Below are positions 6,833 through 13,687 of a DNA stretch of 17,046 nt, piece by piece. How positions within the stretch are numbered: the stretch's first letter is position 1; each line of letters begins with the position of its first letter. Position numbers and translations under genes: made by a program. The stretch lies in the NCBI GenBank assembly GCA_041687075.1, contig JAWLCO010000085.1, forward strand, positions 1-17,046, in the 5' to 3' direction. The notes under the pieces are model-generated. The model was not told where the DNA came from. It did no database searches and saw nothing but the letters and a program-made list of their open reading frames with translations. This stretch comes from ZC4RG25 sp041687075 (lineage in GTDB: Bacteria > Pseudomonadota > Alphaproteobacteria > Rhizobiales > Hyphomicrobiaceae).

Positions 6833-7815
6833 CACTGAAGACGACCCGTCGCCGCTTCCTTCTCGGGACCGGCGTAGCTGCCGCGGCTGCGGCGTTCCCG
6901 GCCCTTGCCCAGTCCAAGCCGAAGCTGCGCTTCTCCGCAGTCTTCTCCGAGCAGGACATCCGCGCGGAGATGATGAAGAAGTTCGCGGACGCGATCGCGA
7001 ACGACTTCGCGTTCGAGGGTTACTACGGCGGAACCCTTTTCAAACAGGGCACCGAGCTCGTCGCTCTGCAGCGCGGTAACCTGGAAATGGGCAATATCGC
7101 CCCGCAGGATTTTTCCAAGCAGATCCCGGCCTGGTCGATTCTGACAGCCGCGTATCTCTTCCGCGATGCTGCTCATGTCAGAAAATTCTTCAACAGCGAG
7201 CCTGGCGAAGAGATGAAAAAGATGGTCGAGGACCAGCTCGGCGTGCGCATCCTCGGCCCCACTTACTTCGGCTCGCGCCAGATCGGGCTGAAGCCCGACA
7301 AGCAGATTACGACGCCTGCGGATATGGCCGGCATCAAGCTGCGCATGCCGCCCGGCGAGGCCTGGCAGTTCCTGGGCGAAGCGATCGGCGCAAATCCCAC
7401 GCCGATGGCTTATGCCGAGGTCTACACCGGCCTGCAGACCGGTGCCATCGACGGGCAGGACAATCCACTCCCGAACGTCGAGAACATGAAGTTTTACGAG
7501 GTCATGTCGCAGGTCGTGCTCACGTCGCATCTCGTCGGCTTCGACCTGCTGGCGGTCTCGAGCAAGGTCTGGAACAGCATGTCTCCCGAGGTCCAGCAGC
7601 GCTTCCAGGCGGCTGCCGATGCGGCCATCGATTTTTCGACCGAGAAGCACCTTGCGCGCGAGAGGGAGCTCGTCGAGTTCTTCAAGAGCAAAGGGCTGAA
7701 GATCTACGAGCCTGACCAGGAAGCCTTCCGCAAGTTCGCGCAGGAGAAATACCTCGCGTCCGACCTCGCAAAGAGCTGGCCAAAGGGTATGGTCGAAAGG
7801 ATCAACGCGCTTTAA
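6829..7815 (+). CDS. dctP: TRAP transporter substrate-binding protein (DctP family)
   Basis: Periplasmic solute receptor of a tripartite ATP-independent transporter. The 328 residues begin with a twin-arginine signal (TTRRRFLLG, hydrophobic run, then FPALAQ before the mature start near residue 29), so export is probably by Tat. The DctP signature is clear in the middle: GIKLRMPPGEAWQ with the near-invariant carboxylate-binding Arg172, then YAEVYTGLQTGAIDGQDNP. Arg150 (GSRQIG) is a likely second substrate contact. The ribosome site GGGAGGAG (6817-6824) fixes the start. It is the first TRAP gene, 59 bases before dctQ. The ligand should carry a carboxylate; the following dehydroquinate dehydratase homologue suggests a cyclic hydroxy acid or derivative, which is an inference. 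Confidence 0.95.
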   Translation: MTLKTTRRRFLLGTGVAAAAAAFPALAQSKPKLRFSAVFSEQDIRAEMMKKFADAIANDFAFEGYYGGTLFKQGTELVALQRGNLEMGNIAPQDFSKQIPAWSILTAAYLFRDAAHVRKFFNSEPGEEMKKMVEDQLGVRILGPTYFGSRQIGLKPDKQITTPADMAGIKLRMPPGEAWQFLGEAIGANPTPMAYAEVYTGLQTGAIDGQDNPLPNVENMKFYEVMSQVVLTSHLVGFDLLAVSSKVWNSMSPEVQQRFQAAADAAIDFSTEKHLARERELVEFFKSKGLKIYEPDQEAFRKFAQEKYLASDLAKSWPKGMVERINAL

Positions 7816-7826
7816 ACCCGGGCGAA

Positions 7827-7863
7827 GGGCGCCTCGGCCGGCTCGTGCCGGCGAGAGGCGCCC
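7827..7863 (+). ncRNA. Strong hairpin between dctP and dctQ (mRNA stability or partial termination element)
   Basis: Outer arms GGGCGCCTC (7827-7835) and GAGGCGCCC (7855-7863) are perfectly complementary. Inside them GCCGGC (7837-7842) pairs with GCCGGC (7847-7852) around TCGT. Only CTCCGTTTGC follows, so it is not a full intrinsic terminator. Such hairpins after binding-protein genes commonly protect the upstream mRNA and lower expression of the membrane subunits. Confidence 0.6.
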
Positions 7864-7874
7864 GCTCCGTTTGC

Positions 7875-8417
7875 ATGAGCCATTGGGAGCCCGCGCCCGT
7901 GGACCCGAGATTATTGCGCATAGGCCGGTGGCTCTACCGCCGGGCCGAAAACGTCCTCGCATTCATGCTGGCGGCGATGTTCGCCGCGTTCATTCTCCAG
8001 ATCGCGTTCCGATACCTGATCAACCTGCCGATCGGCTGGACGAATGAAGTCAGCTCGGTGCTGTGGATCTGGCTGGTTTTGTGGGGTGCGGCATTCGTGG
8101 TGCGGGAGGATGAGGAGATCCGATTCGATCTCATCTACGCGTCGGCCGGCCCGAGGTTGCGCCGGGCGATGATGCTCGTGACGGCCGCTGCACTCATTGG
8201 GCTTTATACCGTTTCGCTTCCGGCAGTTTACGATTACGTCACCTTCATGAAGGTCGAGCACACGGCGTATCTGAAAGTCAGATTTGACTGGCTGTTTGCG
8301 ATTTATCTCATATTTGTGGTCGCCGTCCTCTGCCGCTATATCTGGCTTGCGTGGCGGGCTCTCCGCGGCACTGCGCCTCATGACATCGATCCGTCGAGGG
8401 CAGGGTCGGGATTATGA
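7875..8417 (+). CDS. dctQ: TRAP transporter small membrane subunit (DctQ family)
   Basis: Small integral membrane partner of DctM. The 180 residues hold four membrane segments at about 27-46, 58-76, 98-116 and 140-158. The DctQ hallmarks are R-Y-L followed by WTNEVSSVLWIWLVLWGAAF and then a charged EDEEIRFD loop. The start is uncertain. An upstream GTG at 7845 lies inside the intergenic hairpin and is unlikely. ATG 7875 has no Shine-Dalgarno. GTG 7899 has GGGAG nine bases upstream and gives a shorter protein beginning VDPRLLRIGRWLYRR; it may be the real start. The stop overlaps the dctM start as ATGA, indicating translational coupling and fixed stoichiometry. Confidence 0.92.
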   Translation: MSHWEPAPVDPRLLRIGRWLYRRAENVLAFMLAAMFAAFILQIAFRYLINLPIGWTNEVSSVLWIWLVLWGAAFVVREDEEIRFDLIYASAGPRLRRAMMLVTAAALIGLYTVSLPAVYDYVTFMKVEHTAYLKVRFDWLFAIYLIFVVAVLCRYIWLAWRALRGTAPHDIDPSRAGSGL

Positions 8418-9715
8418 CCGTCGCGAGCCCGTTCTCGATCTCGATCGTCGCGATCACCGCGCTTGCTTTCCTCGGGCTACCGATCGGGCACGCCATGATC
8501 GCAGGATCCATCCTTTACCTGCTTCTGGCCGGCCTCGATATGGGAACAGCCGCCGAGCAGATCCTGAACGGGATGTACTCCAATTACATCATCCTGGCGG
8601 TTCCGCTTTTCATTCTGGCAGCGGAGTTGATGAACATCGGCTCCATGACCGAGCGGCTGCTGCGGTTCTGCGATGCCATCGTCGGGCGGTTCCGCGGGGG
8701 GCTTGCGCAGGTCAATGTTCTTCAAAGCATCATTTTCGCCGGTATGTCCGGTTCGGCCATCGCCGATGCTGCGGGCACTGGCAAAGTGATGCAGAGCATG
8801 ATGACCGCCGGCAACAAATACCGGGCAAGCTACGCGGCCGCGCTGACCGCGGCAACGGCTGTCATCGGTCCGATCATCCCGCCATCCATCCCGATGGTTC
8901 TTTACGCGCTGGTCTCTGATGCATCCATCGGCTACCTGTTCCTGGGAGGGGTGATCCCGGGGCTGCTGATGGCCCTGACGCAAATGATCATCGTCGCGAT
9001 AGACGCCCGCAGGGAGAACTTTCCGGTCGAGGCGCCGACGCCGGTGCGGGAGCTGCCGCGCGTGGTATGGCGGGCGTTCCCCGCACTGATGATGCCGGTT
9101 GTTCTGCTCGGCGGCATTTACAGCGGCGCGACGACGCCCACGGAGGCCGCAGCAGTCGCCGCAGCTTACGCTCTGATCATTTCCATCGTGATCTACCGCA
9201 GCGTCAGCTTCGCGGACTTATACCGGTCCGTACTGGCCAGTGCACGCACGTCGGCTTCGATCGGCATGCTGATTGCGGGAGCGTTGGTGTTCAACTACGT
9301 GGTGACGGTAGAGAACATCCCCGAGTCGATCAGGCTGCTGCTCACGGACTTCGAGCTCTCGCCCGTCGGCTTCTTGATCTTCGTGAACATCGTGCTCCTG
9401 CTGCTCGGCTGCCTGCTGGAGGGCACGACCATACTGCTGGTCGTCGTTCCCGTGCTCCTACCAACAGCCAAGGCACTGGGCATAGATCTCGTTCATTTCG
9501 GCGTCGTGGTCGTGGTGAACATCATGCTGGGCCTCATCACCCCGCCCTACGGGCTGCTGCTGTTCGTCATGACCCGGATTGCCGGTGCCCCCATTTGGGA
9601 AATCGTGCGGGACGTGCTGCCGTTTCTGTTCGCGATGATCGTTGCCCTGGCCGTGATAACGTTCATGCCTGAAACCGTGCTGTGGCTGCCGCGGCTGTTC
9701 GGATATCAGGGCTGA
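8414..9715 (+). CDS. dctM: TRAP transporter large permease (DctM family)
   Basis: Transport channel subunit, 433 residues, normal for DctM, with about 11-12 hydrophobic segments along its length. Family motifs are intact: GLPIGHAMIAGS near the start, FAGMSGSAIADAAGTGKVM, IIPPSIPMVLYALVS, GATTPTEAAAVAAAYAL, and NIMLGLITPPYGLLLFV near the end. With DctQ it forms the sodium-coupled membrane complex that accepts substrate from DctP. It starts within the dctQ stop codon (ATGA). After its stop a small hairpin (TCCAC-TCC-GTGGA, 9723-9735) precedes a 90-bp gap to the aroQ homologue, so read-through into that gene is likely. Confidence 0.95.
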   Translation: MTVASPFSISIVAITALAFLGLPIGHAMIAGSILYLLLAGLDMGTAAEQILNGMYSNYIILAVPLFILAAELMNIGSMTERLLRFCDAIVGRFRGGLAQVNVLQSIIFAGMSGSAIADAAGTGKVMQSMMTAGNKYRASYAAALTAATAVIGPIIPPSIPMVLYALVSDASIGYLFLGGVIPGLLMALTQMIIVAIDARRENFPVEAPTPVRELPRVVWRAFPALMMPVVLLGGIYSGATTPTEAAAVAAAYALIISIVIYRSVSFADLYRSVLASARTSASIGMLIAGALVFNYVVTVENIPESIRLLLTDFELSPVGFLIFVNIVLLLLGCLLEGTTILLVVVPVLLPTAKALGIDLVHFGVVVVVNIMLGLITPPYGLLLFVMTRIAGAPIWEIVRDVLPFLFAMIVALAVITFMPETVLWLPRLFGYQG

Positions 9716-9805
9716 GGTAAGGTCCACTCCGTGGAGAATGACTGCCGAAACCGAAAGAATGAATGCCGGTAATCACCATCACCTCTCTGCGATAGGAGCC
9801 CGAAA

Positions 9806-10288
9806 ATGGCTTTGCGCTTGCACGTTCTCAACGGTCCGAACCTGAATCTCTTGGGTGTCCGGGAACCGCATATTTACGGAACGACTACCCTGGCAGCCGT
9901 CGAGGAAAGCTGTAGAGAGTGCGCGGCGCTCATCGGAGCAACGCTCGAGTTTCACCAGTCCAACCATGAAGGCGCTCTGGTCGACCTCATCCACGCCGCG
10001 CGCGAGAATGCCGACGCCATCATCATCAACCCGGCCGGCTACTCCTTCACCTCCGTCGCAATCTTCGACGCCCTCAAGACCTTCGAAGGCCCGATCATCG
10101 AGGTGCACATCTCCAACATTCACGCCCGCGACGAGCTGCATCGCCACTCCATTCTCTCCAGCGCCGCAAAAGGCGTCATCTGTGGCCTCGGCCCCTATGG
10201 CTACGTGGCCGCCATGCTGTCCGCCGCCCAGATGCTCGGCCGGTTGCCGGAGTCACTCCCAGCGCCGCTGCGCGAGGGGCCACGGTGA
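9806..10288 (+). CDS. aroQ: Type II 3-dehydroquinate dehydratase homologue with altered substrate site
   Basis: AroQ normally dehydrates 3-dehydroquinate to 3-dehydroshikimate as a dodecamer. The 160 residues match the family from LNGPNLNLLG to GVICGLGPYGY. By alignment from memory with the Mycobacterium tuberculosis enzyme (same numbering), Arg19, catalytic Tyr24, Asn75, Asp88, general acid His101, Ser103 and Arg108 are conserved. His81 of the THTS motif is Phe (YSFTS), and Arg112 is His with Arg at 113. Those two residues normally hold the ring hydroxyls, so the carboxylate end is kept while the other end is changed. AGGAG lies seven bases before the ATG. Its place after a TRAP transporter, away from other aro genes, suggests a catabolic role: quinate/shikimate use or a related substrate. 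Family certain, substrate uncertain. Confidence 0.9.
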   Translation: MALRLHVLNGPNLNLLGVREPHIYGTTTLAAVEESCRECAALIGATLEFHQSNHEGALVDLIHAARENADAIIINPAGYSFTSVAIFDALKTFEGPIIEVHISNIHARDELHRHSILSSAAKGVICGLGPYGYVAAMLSAAQMLGRLPESLPAPLREGPR

Positions 10289-10444
10289 ACTGAAGGGAGC
10301 CGCACCGCGACTGCCGACCCCGAACGCCAGGCCCTCGCGGGTGAATGACTCGAGCCGAACCGAATCCCTCACACGGTGGGGCTGAGGCGCTCACCGATGT
10401 CAGTCCGTGGCAAGTCCGCTAGGCGAGCAGTGATGTCTGGTGAA

Positions 10445-11332
10445 CTAATGCTCTGGCTGTGGCGTAGCGAACATCGCTGCGACTCGGAAGAACTCGCGCA
10501 CCATTCGCATGTCGCGCCGCTTCTTCAAACAAGCGACGTACTCAGTGAAGTGCAGCCCTGGATCCTCAATCGACAGTGAAACACAACGATTGTCGGCGCC
10601 ATGGAACTCGGACGATCCCATCACGCTGATGCCCATGCCCTGGGCAACTGCTTCCCGTGTGGCCTCCCGGTTATCAATTTCGATGATTACGGAGGGGACG
10701 GCTCCGGCTTTATTGAGAGCACGCAGGAATTTCCGCCGGGTCAATGAGTTGGGTTCGCGCACGATGACTTGCTGCCCATGGAAATCTACCGGCCGAACTG
10801 ATTTCCGCCGACTCCACTCATGCTTACGCGGCACGTAAGCAACGAGTGGGTAAGTGTGGAAGTGGACCATGTGGAGCTGTGTTTCTCGCGGCCGCTCGGC
10901 TGCGACGATCGCGACGTCGATTTCGTAGTTGAGCAGGTCGGTCATGACCTTCTTGGCGCTGCCCGTCACCAACGAGATACTGATGTTCGGGTGCAGCCGC
11001 ATGAATTGGGCCAGGACCGGCAAGACATGGCGTGGGCCGTCCGCACCGACCTTGAGCCGACCACTCTGCAGCTTCTGCGTCTCATTGAGCGTCTGTTCGA
11101 TTTCATCCTGAAGCCGGAACACCTCTCTGCAAAGCTGCAGTGTCCGTGCCCCCACTTCAGTGGGCACGACCTGCTTTCCGCGACGGTCGAGTAGTCGAAC
11201 GCCATAGAGCTCCTCGAGCGCCTTCACCTGCCAGGAAAGCGTCGACTGGCTCACGTGCAGAACCTCCGCAGCTCGCGTGAAGCTGCGCTCGCTGGCGACT
11301 GCATGGAAAGCGCGCAGATAGAGGAAGTTCAT
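10445..11332 (-). CDS. LysR-family regulator divergent from the AEP-type ABC operon
   Basis: LysR-type transcriptional regulator, 295 residues. The N-terminal winged helix-turn-helix (about 1-62) reads LRAFHAVASERSFTRAAEVL, then HVSQSTLSWQVKALEE and LLDRRGKQVVPTEVG. A linker helix and a periplasmic-binding-like effector domain (about 85-290) follow. The ATG at 11332 is chosen over the frame extending to 11407 because MNFLYLRAFHAV is the normal family start and AAGGGG lies about six bases upstream. It faces away from the ABC genes with 174 bp between starts. A LysR regulator is commonly found beside 2-aminoethylphosphonate transport and degradation genes, and this one is compatible with that group; the effector is inferred only from context. 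Confidence 0.92.
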   Translation of the reverse strand: MNFLYLRAFHAVASERSFTRAAEVLHVSQSTLSWQVKALEELYGVRLLDRRGKQVVPTEVGARTLQLCREVFRLQDEIEQTLNETQKLQSGRLKVGADGPRHVLPVLAQFMRLHPNISISLVTGSAKKVMTDLLNYEIDVAIVAAERPRETQLHMVHFHTYPLVAYVPRKHEWSRRKSVRPVDFHGQQVIVREPNSLTRRKFLRALNKAGAVPSVIIEIDNREATREAVAQGMGISVMGSSEFHGADNRCVSLSIEDPGLHFTEYVACLKKRRDMRMVREFFRVAAMFATPQPEH

Positions 11333-11392
11333 ACTGAGCCCCTTGCGTCGGTCCTTCGGCGCACCGCCTCGCCAGCGTGCGCCGGTCTGATC

Positions 11393-11409
11393 TATCGAAC
11401 CTGTCAATA
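11393..11409. promoter_or_regulatory. Candidate LysR-type box TAT-N11-ATA in the divergent promoter region
   Basis: TAT (11393-11395), eleven bases, then ATA (11407-11409) fits the T-N11-A rule for LysR regulators with three symmetric bases on each side. It lies 61 bases upstream of the lysR start and about 98 upstream of the ATPase start, so one site could serve both genes. TTGACA (11407 to 11402 on the minus strand) lies within it, consistent with autorepression of lysR, but no good matching -10 was found. Confidence 0.4.
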
Positions 11410-11506
11410 ATGGAGATTGAAACTAAAGAATGGACAGATAGCAACCTGGGCAGCCATCATCAGGCCGGATTGCCATCGCTGGGGACCGTTGAGAGACGAT
11501 GCTCGA

Positions 11507-12628
11507 ATGGTGAATTCGTACCTGTCGGTGCGGAACCTGAACGTGCGCTACGGGAGCTTCGTCGCGCTGCAGGACGTCTGTATCGACATCGAAGAGGGAG
11601 AGTTCGTCTGTTTCCTGGGGCCATCCGGTTGTGGCAAAACCACGTTGTTGCGGGCGATCGCGGGGCTGACTCCTCAAGCCGATGGGCAAATCTGGCAGGC
11701 TGGGCAGGACATTTCGCGCCTGGCAGTGGGCCAGCGGGATTTTGGCATCGTTTTCCAGTCCTATGCCTTGTTCCCGAACATGACCGTTGCGGGCAACGTC
11801 GGTTACAGTCTCGCAGCAGACAGGAGCCTCAGCCGCGCTGAACGCTTTTCGCGCGTGCGTGAACTCCTCGAGTTGGTGGGCCTGCCGGACTCCGCCGAGA
11901 GGTATCCGGCACAGCTTTCGGGCGGGCAGCAGCAGCGCGTCGCACTGGCGCGTGCGCTCTGCAACTCTCCGGGCCTGCTGTTGCTCGACGAACCTTTGTC
12001 TGCGCTGGACGCCATTGTGCGCCAGCGCCTGCGGCTCGAGATCAAGGCCCTGCAGTCCAGGCTCGGGATCACCACGATCCTGGTGACACACGATCAGGAA
12101 GAGGCCCTTACAATGGCCGACCGGATCGTTGTGATGTCGAATGGAAGGATCGAGCAGACCGGCACACCGCAGGAGATTTATTACCAGCCAGTCTCGCCTT
12201 TTGTGGCCAGCTTCATTGGCGCCATGAACATGTTCGAAGCAGAAGTGGCTCCCGACCGGAGCCTTGCCGTTGCCGGGCTAGCGCTTTCTCCTGGCGAACT
12301 TGACGGCTCGCTTAGACCGGGCGGCCGCGTGACGGTGTGTGTGCGACCTGAGGATATCCGCCTCGTTCTGCCTGGCGAAGCGGCGGAGAACAGCCTCGAG
12401 GTGAGCATCGCTGCTGTTGAGTTCCTTGGATCCTTCTTTCGCTGCGAGACCAAGCCCGTTGCTGACTGCGGCCCCGCGCTGACCATCATACTGCCAGCCT
12501 CCGTGGTCCAGGATAGCGAGCTCTCCTCGGGCACGACGATCCGCATCTCCATTCCTCCGTCGAAATTCCGCATGTTCGCTGGAGAAACATCCTCGACAAC
12601 CAACGGGAAAGGGAAAGAAACGCTATGA
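11507..12628 (+). CDS. phnT2: ABC importer ATPase, 2-aminoethylphosphonate type (PhnT2-like)
   Basis: Cytoplasmic ATPase energising uptake, 373 residues. Walker A is GPSGCGKT (38-45), the Q-loop lies in FQSYALFPNMTV, the signature LSGGQQQR starts at 137, Walker B is LLLLDE (157-162), then SALD and the switch His195 in VTHDQEEA. The C-terminal third is a TOBE regulatory domain (VCVRPEDIRLV, then VEFLGSFFRCE). This is the MalK/PotA/FbpC layout. The ATG at 11507 is chosen because the ABC fold begins at once (LSVRNLNVRYG); a TTG start 30 codons upstream would intrude on the promoter region. Its stop overlaps the next gene as ATGA. The AEP assignment rests on the neighbouring binding protein, since the ATPase alone would also fit iron or polyamine importers. 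Confidence 0.92.
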   Translation: MVNSYLSVRNLNVRYGSFVALQDVCIDIEEGEFVCFLGPSGCGKTTLLRAIAGLTPQADGQIWQAGQDISRLAVGQRDFGIVFQSYALFPNMTVAGNVGYSLAADRSLSRAERFSRVRELLELVGLPDSAERYPAQLSGGQQQRVALARALCNSPGLLLLDEPLSALDAIVRQRLRLEIKALQSRLGITTILVTHDQEEALTMADRIVVMSNGRIEQTGTPQEIYYQPVSPFVASFIGAMNMFEAEVAPDRSLAVAGLALSPGELDGSLRPGGRVTVCVRPEDIRLVLPGEAAENSLEVSIAAVEFLGSFFRCETKPVADCGPALTIILPASVVQDSELSSGTTIRISIPPSKFRMFAGETSSTTNGKGKETL

Positions 12629-13662
12629 GATCACTATTTCGATCGCTTGCGAAGGCGGCAATTCTTGCGCTGGGGCTCAGCTTTGCGTCGGCTGCGGCCC
12701 AGGCGAAAACCGAGCTGACCGTCTATACCGCCTACGAAAACGACGATCTCGCTGCCTACAAGGAAACCTTCGAGGCAGCGCATCCTGACATCGTCATCAA
12801 CTGGGTCCGCGACTCCACCGGAGTCGTTGCCGCCAAGCTGCTGGCCGAAAAGGATAATCCTCGCGCCGATGCCGTCTGGGGTTTGGCGGTCACCAACATC
12901 GATGTCCTGAAGGCGCGGGGTGTTCTGATGCCCTACAAGCCAGCTGGCTTCGAGAAGATCCCCGAGAAGTTCCGCGATCCGGCCGATCCGCCGTCCTGGT
13001 TCGGCAACTCGGCCTGGATCTGCGCGATCATTTATAATGAGATCGAAGGCAAGAAACGCAACATTCCCGCTCCCAAAACGTGGAGCGATCTGACGGACTC
13101 CGCCTACAAGGGGCAGATCGTCATGCCGCATCCGGCCTCTTCCGGCACGGGATACATGTATGTCGCCGCATGGATCCAAACCTACGGCGAGGAAGCCGCC
13201 TGGAAGCTGATGGACGGCCTGCACGAGAACATCAGCCGTTACACCCACTCTGGAAGTGCACCCGCGGTCATCGCCGCAAGGGGCGAGCAGGTGGTCGGAC
13301 TAGCCTTCGAGCTCAGGGGATCGAGGCTGAAGCAGGATGGCGCACCGATCGAGCTGGTCCTGCCGGAGGAGGCCTTGGGTTGGGATATGAACGCCATGGC
13401 CATCGTCAACGGCACGAAGAATCTCGAGGCCGCCAAGAAACTCGCCGACTGGGCTGCTTCGGAAGAGGCCATGAAGCTCTATGGCGCAACGAGATCGGTT
13501 GTTGCGATGCCGGGTCTCGCCAAGGAGATCCCATTCGTGCCCAAGGACATTGGCGAGCGGATCATGAAGCAGGACTTTGCCTGGTCGGCGGAGAACCGCG
13601 AGCGCATCCTGGCCGAGTGGGAAAAGCGCTACGGCAGCAAGGCCGAGCCAAAGAAGAAATGA
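12625..13662 (+). CDS. phnS2: Periplasmic binding protein, 2-aminoethylphosphonate type (PhnS2/AepX-like)
   Basis: Periplasmic receptor of the ABC importer, 345 residues. A Sec signal peptide ends near AAAQA (residue 27), followed by the mature start KTELTVYTAYENDDL. The sequence matches, from memory, the putative AEP-binding family, with the segments VRDSTGVVAAKLLAEKDNP, VMPHPASSGTGY, LHENISRYTHSGSAP and EALGWDMNAMAIVNGTKNLE all in place, and the ending RILAEWEKRYGSK. The wider family (extracellular solute-binding protein 1) includes Fe(III) receptors; the usual iron-binding double-tyrosine motif is not obvious, which favours AEP or another small anion. It is translationally coupled to the ATPase and followed by the permease after 25 bases. 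Confidence 0.9.
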   Translation: MRSLFRSLAKAAILALGLSFASAAAQAKTELTVYTAYENDDLAAYKETFEAAHPDIVINWVRDSTGVVAAKLLAEKDNPRADAVWGLAVTNIDVLKARGVLMPYKPAGFEKIPEKFRDPADPPSWFGNSAWICAIIYNEIEGKKRNIPAPKTWSDLTDSAYKGQIVMPHPASSGTGYMYVAAWIQTYGEEAAWKLMDGLHENISRYTHSGSAPAVIAARGEQVVGLAFELRGSRLKQDGAPIELVLPEEALGWDMNAMAIVNGTKNLEAAKKLADWAASEEAMKLYGATRSVVAMPGLAKEIPFVPKDIGERIMKQDFAWSAENRERILAEWEKRYGSKAEPKKK

Positions 13663-13687
13663 TGCTGTCGTCGCAAGTGATGGTTGA

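Noticed and set aside
6814..7962. 382-codon minus-strand frame opposite dctP
   Set aside because: Antisense shadow of an unambiguous TRAP receptor gene, with no ribosome site and no recognisable motifs.
9738..9845. Short ATG frame of about 35 codons between dctM and aroQ, overlapping the aroQ start
   Set aside because: No ribosome site, unrecognisable sequence with a His run, and overlap with a well-supported gene; most likely chance.
10289..10444. Terminator between convergent aroQ and lysR genes
   Set aside because: Only a five-base CCTCA/TGAGG pairing with no T run is present; not enough to call.
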